DNA from: Sinotaia quadrata
Taxonomy: Eukaryota; Mollusca; Gastropoda; Architaenioglossa; Viviparidae
NCBI GenBank assembly: GCA_028829895.1
Contig: CM054182.1
Span: 14,590,001-14,654,000 of the forward strand
Direction: 5' to 3'
Length of the DNA stretch: 64,000 nt
Shown here: piece by piece, positions 59,281 through 64,000 of the stretch
Layout of the letters: every line of letters starts with the position of its first letter
Position numbering within the stretch: position 1 is the stretch's first letter
Program-made: the position numbers and the translations under genes
The notes under the pieces: model-generated
What the model was told of the DNA's origin: nothing
Databases searched by the model: none
What the model saw: only the letters and a program-made list of their open reading frames with translations

Positions 59281-62200
59281 TGCTGATTACAATATTTTGG
59301 AACTGTTAACATGTTCTCATTACTTATGCATACTTCACCACGAAGAGAAATCATCTCCATGGCAAAAATAGGTACCAAGAAAATTATCTCCATGTTAAAA
59401 AGGCGTGTCAAGAAATCACCGCAGCTAAAAAGCGATCTATGTATACAGTACTAACACTTGTCATTCATAGACATCAGTCTTTGAATACAGTAATAGCACT
59501 TGTCATTCATAACAGTCTTTGAATACAGTAATAGCACTTGTCATTCATAACAGTCTTTGAATACAGTAATAACACTTGACATTCATAACAGATAGTATTT
59601 GAATACAATAATAACACTTGACATTCATAACAGACAGTCTTTGAATACAGTATTAACACTTGACATTCATAACAGACAGTCTTTGAATACAGTATTAACA
59701 CTTGACATTCATAACAGACAGTCTTTGAATACAGTATTAACACTTGACATTCATAACAGACAGTCTTTGAATACAGTATTAACACTTGACATTCATAACA
59801 GACAGTCTTTGAATACAGTATTAACACTTGACATTCATAACAGACAGTCTTTGAATACAGTATTAACACTTGACATTCATAACAGACAGTCTTTGAATAC
59901 AGTATTAACACTTGACATTCATAACAGACAGTCTTTGAATACAGTATTAACACTTGACATTCATAACAGACAGTCTTTGAATACAGTAATAACACTTGAC
60001 ATTCATAACAGACAGTTTGTGTATACAGTAAGAGCACTTATCACTCAAAACAGTCAAACTGCTTAAACAGTACTAGCACATGTCATTCACAAGATTCAAA
60101 GCTGTGAAGATGAAAACTGAGATGATAACATTCCTGGTTTGGCGGGACTGTCAAAAGTAAACAAGTTGTCGGTCGTTGTGTACCCAGGCGGATAGAAAGT
60201 GAGCGAAACACAGTCGTCGGAAGGCGAGAGTCTATCGGCGTTGTAGCTGTTACCCCCCAGTGGACACCCAGTCTTCTTCCAACCACGATCCCCGTGTTCG
60301 AACCTCGTCCCACGATCCTCGCCCCAGAGCCATGCACATACACTCTGCCTGCCTTCTACCTGGGTGATTACAGACCCAAGTACATCGGTATGGAGGTAAC
60401 GGCTTCATTTCTTTCTGTCCGGGTAGAGCACGCATTAACGTGTGTCAGTTACTAAGTTGATAAAGTGTGCATTAGTGTCCGTTACTGAAACACTAACAGG
60501 TGTGCATTATTAATGTCTGGGCTGTTGCAATTAGTGATTAAGATTTTGTCGTGACCTTAAACTTTATCTCTTACAGTTAGTGCCTGGGTTGCTGTCAGAC
60601 TTCACATCTTACTGTTAGTGATTGGTTTGCTGTTAGACTTCACATCTTACTGTTAGTGATTGGTTTGCTGTTAGACTTCACATCTTACTGTTAGTGACTG
60701 GGTTGCTGTCAGACTTCACATCTTACTGTTAGTGATTGGGTTGCTGTCAGATTTTACATCTTACTGTTAGCGATTGGGTTGCTGTCAGACTTCACATCTT
60801 ACTGTTAGTGACTGGGTTGCTGTCAGACTTCACATCTTACTGTTAGTGACTGGGTTGCTGTCAGACTACACATCTTACTGTTAGTGACTGGGTTGCTGTC
60901 AGACTTCACATCTTACTGTTAGTGAATGGGTTGCTGTCAGACTTCACATTTTACTGTTAGTGAATGGGTTGCTGTCAGACTTCACATCTTACTGTTAGTG
61001 ATTGGGTTGCTGTCAGACTTTACATCTTACTGTTAGCGATTGGGTTGCTGTCAGACTTCACATCTTACTGTTAGTGACTGGGTTGCTGTCAGACTTCACA
61101 TCTTACTGTTAGTGACTGGGTTGCTCTCAGACTTCACATCTTAGTTATGACTGATTTGGTTCCATGTTTGTAATGTGTGTATTATTGTCTGCTACGAATA
61201 CTCACTTTAAACAAAGCCAAATGACTGGGCTACACTGTTGTGTTATTAAGTGTTCCATTGTATCAAATCAGATTGCAATACATACAAACTCCAGTGTTTC
61301 AGTGCCGTACAACTAAGTGTTACATTACATCAACACAGCTAGCACGCGCATATTAAGCCATTATTATGTAACTATGTTTTGTGTAACTAAGTGTTACATT
61401 ATCAACACAGCTAGCACACGCATACAAACACCAGGCGGAAGAAGAACAACTGAGCGCACTGAAGACAACCGAGAACCAGTTAGCGCCACAGCCTAATGGT
61501 CACGTGGCACATTTTTCCGCCTCCAACATCAACTACAGAGGTTAGTGTGATCTAGTCTTTATAGAAACTTTTTTTTTTTTTTTTTAGGATTCTTATTATT
61601 TGTTTAATTTGATACTTATAATGTGTTTATGATTCTTATCATTTATTTAATTTGATACTTATAATGTGTTTATGATTCTTATCATTTATTGAATTTGATA
61701 CTTATAATGTCTTTATAGAACAAGATCAAGAAACTTATTTTTCTTTTTAGGATTCTTATTATTTGTTTAATTTGATATTTATAATGTGTTTATGATTCTT
61801 ATCATTTGTTTAATTTGATACTTATAATGTGTTTATGATTCTTATCATTTATTTAATTTGATACTTATAATGTGTTTATGATTCTTATCATTTATTTAAT
61901 TTGATACTTATAATGTGTTTATGATTCTTATCATTTATTGAATTTGATACTTATAATGTGTTTATGATTCTTATCATTTATTTAATTTGATACTTATAAT
62001 GTGTTTATGATTCTTATCATTTATTGAATTTGATACTTATAATGTGTTTATGATTCTTATCATTTATTTAATTTGATACTTATATTATTAAACATGTGTT
62101 AGATTTCATCGTGGTCTCGTATCTAAACATTTTGCGAGTTATCCGAGGCATATATGTCATTTATCTTTTTCTCGGGTAGGGAGGGAGGGAGTGTCCTCAT

Positions 62201-62749
62201 GACGTTAGTGGTATTTTATTTCTCTACAACGTACATGATAAGTCGTATGATCTGTTGTATATTTAGGCTTAACATATTAAAACATCATTTGTCAATGTTT
62301 CTTACTGAAACCTCAATCGACAAAACACCAATTAGAATTCCACTTAACTCGTCAAGTTACTGGTTAGAACTTTAATCGACAGTGTTCTAACCAGAACCTC
62401 ACTCGTCGTTACTGACAAGAACATAATGGTATGTTACGGTCTAGAGCCTCATTCGACAAAGTACTGACCAAAACTTTAATTATTATATTGCTGATTAGAA
62501 CTTCAATCTTTAATGTACTGGCTAGAACATTACCCGTCCTGTTATCTTTTAAAACACCACTCGTTATATTACTGACTAGAACCTCACTTAGCAATGTTCT
62601 GACTAGAACTCATTCGACATTGTATTGGCGAGAACGACACCCGACAGTATATGATTAGAATCTCGCTTGACGTACGATTGCTGTATGTTTACTGTTTGTT
62701 TTTGTTTCAGTTATCCGGAAGCAGCACCGACATGAGAGAATGCCTGATT
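57447..62749 (+). CDS. Unrecognised single-pass membrane protein (several exons, continues to the right)
   Basis: Exons 57447-57558, 60188-60395 (or from 60272), 61435-61540 and 62711 onward join in frame (phases 2, 0, 1). The protein has a short N-terminus (MTQALDSDLVG), one strong transmembrane segment made of VAAAVVVGVLLIIIIAVLAY, then CF and a basic stretch RRIESERN that obeys the positive-inside rule. The rest is a cytoplasmic tail, first Pro-rich (around PVFEPRPTILAPEP), then YLGDYRPKYIGME, an acidic AEEEQ start of exon 3, and a basic RKQHRHER block in exon 4. There is no cleavable signal peptide, which suggests an N-out, signal-anchor protein or that further 5' exons exist. I recognise no family. 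If the ATG at 45314 is used the N-terminus gains five residues. Confidence 0.62.
57590..59425. repeat. Intron of the membrane-protein gene: tandem arrays and microsatellites
   Basis: Positions 57590-57855 hold five units of ~46 bp with TTGGTAAACTACTTGCTTTT and CTCTCTTGGTTAGCCTACTC. Positions 57950-58160 hold degenerate TTTCTCCATTTC repeats. Positions 58285-58510 hold five units of 48 bp with CTCTGTTTCTGTCATCTGTC. A CT run lies at 58796-58848. Positions 58960-59160 hold seven units of ~27 bp with ATAGTTACACACGTCATACA. A CA run lies at 59247-59280. Confidence 0.9.
59430..60060. repeat. 42 bp tandem array, ~15 copies
   Basis: The unit contains CAGTCTTTGAATACAGTATT and AACACTTGACATTCATAACA. The core copies are identical. 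Open frames of 155-176 codons on both strands follow from the unit being a multiple of three. Confidence 0.95.
60188..60395 (+). CDS. Membrane-protein gene, proline-rich exon
   Basis: The donor (ATGGAG then GTAACG, end 60395) is clear. Two acceptors fit the required phase: TACCCAG at 60187 and CACCCAG at 60271. The first adds 28 residues, including a basic juxtamembrane stretch, and fits where the GC content rises, so I prefer it. The second would shorten the exon to 124 bases. The 60260 acceptor with its C-run is out of phase. Confidence 0.62.
60560..61145. repeat. 38 bp tandem array, 15 copies
   Basis: The unit contains GGGTTGCTGTCAGACTTCAC and ATCTTACTGTTAGTGACT. It is very homogeneous and begins 165 bases after the donor of the proline-rich exon. 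Confidence 0.95.
61248..61434 (+). repeat. Diverged tandem copies of the acceptor region of the next exon
   Basis: The sequence before the acceptor, GTGTTACATTATCAACACAG then CATACAAACACCAG, recurs upstream as ACAACTAAGTGTTACATTAC... with CAACACAGCTAGCACGCG (61310-61352). It recurs again as AAGTGTTCCATTGTATC... with CATACAAACTCCAG (61248-61294). Confidence 0.78.
61435..61540 (+). CDS. Membrane-protein gene, exon AEEEQ...INYR
   Basis: This exon is 106 bases, with acceptor ACACCAG and donor GTTAGT. It encodes 35 residues plus one base, hydrophilic, with an acidic start and a QPNGHVAHFSASNINYR end. It is open only in this frame with a splice-consistent phase. Confidence 0.7.
61570..62090. repeat. 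43 bp tandem array, ~11 copies
   Basis: The unit contains GATTCTTATCATTTATTTAA and TTTGATACTTATAATGTGTT. A stray copy of the intron's 5' region (GTCTTTATAGAA) sits inside it at 61709-61720, also present at 61555-61566 next to the exon. Confidence 0.92.
62320..62660. repeat. Degenerate ~30 bp tandem array
   Basis: Diverged units have GACTAGAACCTCACTCG and a TACTG spacer, about ten copies, leading up to the next acceptor. Confidence 0.75.
62711..62749 (+). CDS. Membrane-protein gene, exon with basic block (3' end uncertain)
   Basis: The acceptor TTTTTGTTTCAG at 62710 is strong, and the phase fits exon 3. It reads V-I-RKQHRHERMPDW. The frame stays open to a stop at 62992-62994, but beyond about 62760 the DNA is AT-rich and weakly repetitive, so I place a tentative donor at 62750 (GTCAGT). 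If the exon instead runs to the stop, the gene ends here with an 84-residue hydrophobic tail. Confidence 0.45.
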
Positions 62750-62759
62750 GGTCAGTTGT

Positions 62760-63090
62760 AGTTGGCATTAACGCATTAATGCCAGAAAATTACTCCCCTT
62801 GCATTATGTCGAATAAGGATGTAGTCTTAGTGCAGTATATCGGAGTTAACTATCTTTGCTATGATATTGCTCTCTTTGTTTTATGTACAAATTTCGGCTC
62901 ACACAATTTAGCTTGGTTAACTCCCTTTGCATTGAAATTTACTTCCCTTGTTTTGTATAAAAATATGGAATCACTTCTCCTTAGTGCAATATAGAAATTG
63001 TTCACTCCGTTTTCTGGGAACCTCTCCTCTAGTTACATGTACAAATATAGACTTTCTTAGCTATTATGTGTACTATAGCGATGTTAAGTC
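62760..63090. repeat. Very degenerate repeats, probable intron
   Basis: Recurrent words are TTAACTCCCTTTG, ATGTACAAAT and TTAGTGCA(R)TAT, spaced about 50-110 bases apart. This suggests an old array. Confidence 0.45.
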
Positions 63091-63094
63091 CCTT

Positions 63095-63350
63095 TGATAA
63101 GACGTAACTCCGCTAAGTGACACTGGCGTTAAGACGTAACTCCACTAAGTGACACTGGCGTTAAGACGTAACTCCACTAAGTGACACTGGCGTTAAGACG
63201 TAACTCCGCTAAGTGACACTGGCGTTAAGACGTAACTCCGCTAAGTGACACTGGCGTTAAGACGTAACTCCGCTAAGTGACACTGGCGTTAAGACGTAAC
63301 TCCGCTAAGTGACACTGGCGTTAAGACGTAACTCCACTAAGTGACACGCA
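63095..63350. repeat. 32 bp tandem array, 8 copies
   Basis: The unit contains AAGACGTAACTCCGCTAAGT and GACACTGGCGTT. The only variation is CCGC versus CCAC. Confidence 0.96.
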
Positions 63351-63784
63351 TTCAGACAGTCCAAATCCCGAAAGAAAACAAGGAAATCACTTTATCTTGA
63401 CAAGCCTGTTGCTTTTACTTCGCTTTATTTACTTGTTATTGTGTCTGTAATTAACATCATTACAATTTTTAACAAATTATTTTAAAAAAACGAGTGTATT
63501 TGTGTCCCTTGTTGTTAGTGTAAAATAATTTCCATGTATTAGAATTAGTTCGTGCTTGATTGGCGTGATGGCGAAGTAAGAACTGTTATGTTATTTCATC
63601 AATATCATATTACGCCAAGGTCATTAACATTTTTCTTCTTTCAAGGTCAATTTCCTTTAGTTCAATCAATTTATTTTGACCAATGAGATTACTTTAGATC
63701 ATTTTAATACAGTGTATTTGTGGGCTTGTTCGTTCAGTATGAATTAATCTCAGGGTCCATTTAATTCCTGTTCTTACATTAAAT
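63351..63784. other. No feature recognised
   Basis: AT-rich DNA without a supported exon. Confidence 0.4.
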
Positions 63785-64000
63785 CGTTTCAAGGACTTGA
63801 TAATTATGTTTTATTTGGTCAGTATCAAATTACTTCAAGGACTTGATAATTATGTTTTATTTGGCCAGTATCAAATTACTTCAAGGACTTGATAATTATG
63901 TGTTATTTGGTCAGTAGCAAATCTTGAATGGTGAGCAGTTGTGGGATGGTGAGCAAATCTGTAGTGGTGAGCAGTCGTGGGGTGGTGAGCAAATCTTGAG
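63785..64000. repeat. 46 bp array (3 copies) and ~19 bp array at the window edge
   Basis: Positions 63785-63915 hold three units with TTCAAGGACTTGATAATTAT and TTATTTGGTCAGTATCAAAT. Positions 63925-64000 hold short units with GTGGTGAGCAAATCTTGA; this array continues beyond the window. Confidence 0.92.

Noticed and set aside
59507..60066. Long open frames (155 and 176 codons) over the 42 bp array
   Set aside because: They are open on both strands because the unit length is a multiple of three. There are no splice sites, no start context, and the peptide is a pure repeat.
1..64000. tRNA, rRNA or snRNA genes
   Set aside because: I looked for TTCGA-type T-loops and conserved rRNA blocks and found none. 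The one GTTCGAACC (60294) is inside a coding exon.

Overview
This is nuclear DNA from an animal, almost certainly an invertebrate. The evidence is split genes with GT-AG introns of 1 to 12 kb, a recognisable nuclear-encoded mitochondrial complex I subunit, a claudin-superfamily tetraspan gene, and decayed DNA transposons. The base composition is AT-rich. Codon style, gene content and the very heavy minisatellite load would fit a mollusc or another lophotrochozoan, but nothing here fixes the phylum.

I find three gene models. (1) NDUFS6 lies on the minus strand, about 817 to 5771. Exons 1 to 3 (103 codons) are present, and the final zinc-binding exon lies off the left edge. Its promoter carries an NRF-1-like site. 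(2) A complete four-coding-exon claudin/PMP22/CACNG-like tetraspan protein of 256 residues lies on the minus strand, 15686 to 29005. It has a probable 5' UTR exon from 30839 to about 31165 with a YY1 initiator-type site. (3) An unrecognised single-pass membrane protein lies on the plus strand. Firm or likely exons are at 57447-57558, about 60188-60395, 61435-61540 and 62711 onward. A first exon may end at 45323, which would give a 12 kb first intron. Genes 2 and 3 are divergent, separated by about 14 kb without a supported gene.

Nearly everything else is tandem repeat. By eye there are more than 60 minisatellite arrays with units of about 20 to 100 bp, packed into introns and intergenic DNA, some almost perfectly homogeneous. 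Many long apparent reading frames are only arrays whose unit length is a multiple of three. Transposon-derived material includes a dispersed non-coding family (copies near 9160, 12995, 26530, 43600, 46887 and fragments), a 179 bp hAT-type MITE with a perfect 8 bp target duplication, a 703 bp pogo/Tigger-like element inside a minisatellite, and a possible hAT fragment in NDUFS6 intron 2.

The most interesting pattern is that several arrays abut splice sites and contain copies of the splice junction itself. The donor of tetraspan exon 3 is repeated about nine times in its intron. The acceptors of tetraspan exon 2 and of two exons of the plus-strand gene are duplicated next to themselves. A separate 37 bp array carries eight exact copies of the ideal U1-binding donor CAGGTAAGT. 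This suggests minisatellites that nucleate at, or are tolerated because of, splice junctions, leaving fields of decoy splice sites. This is a hypothesis from reading the sequence, not an established mechanism.
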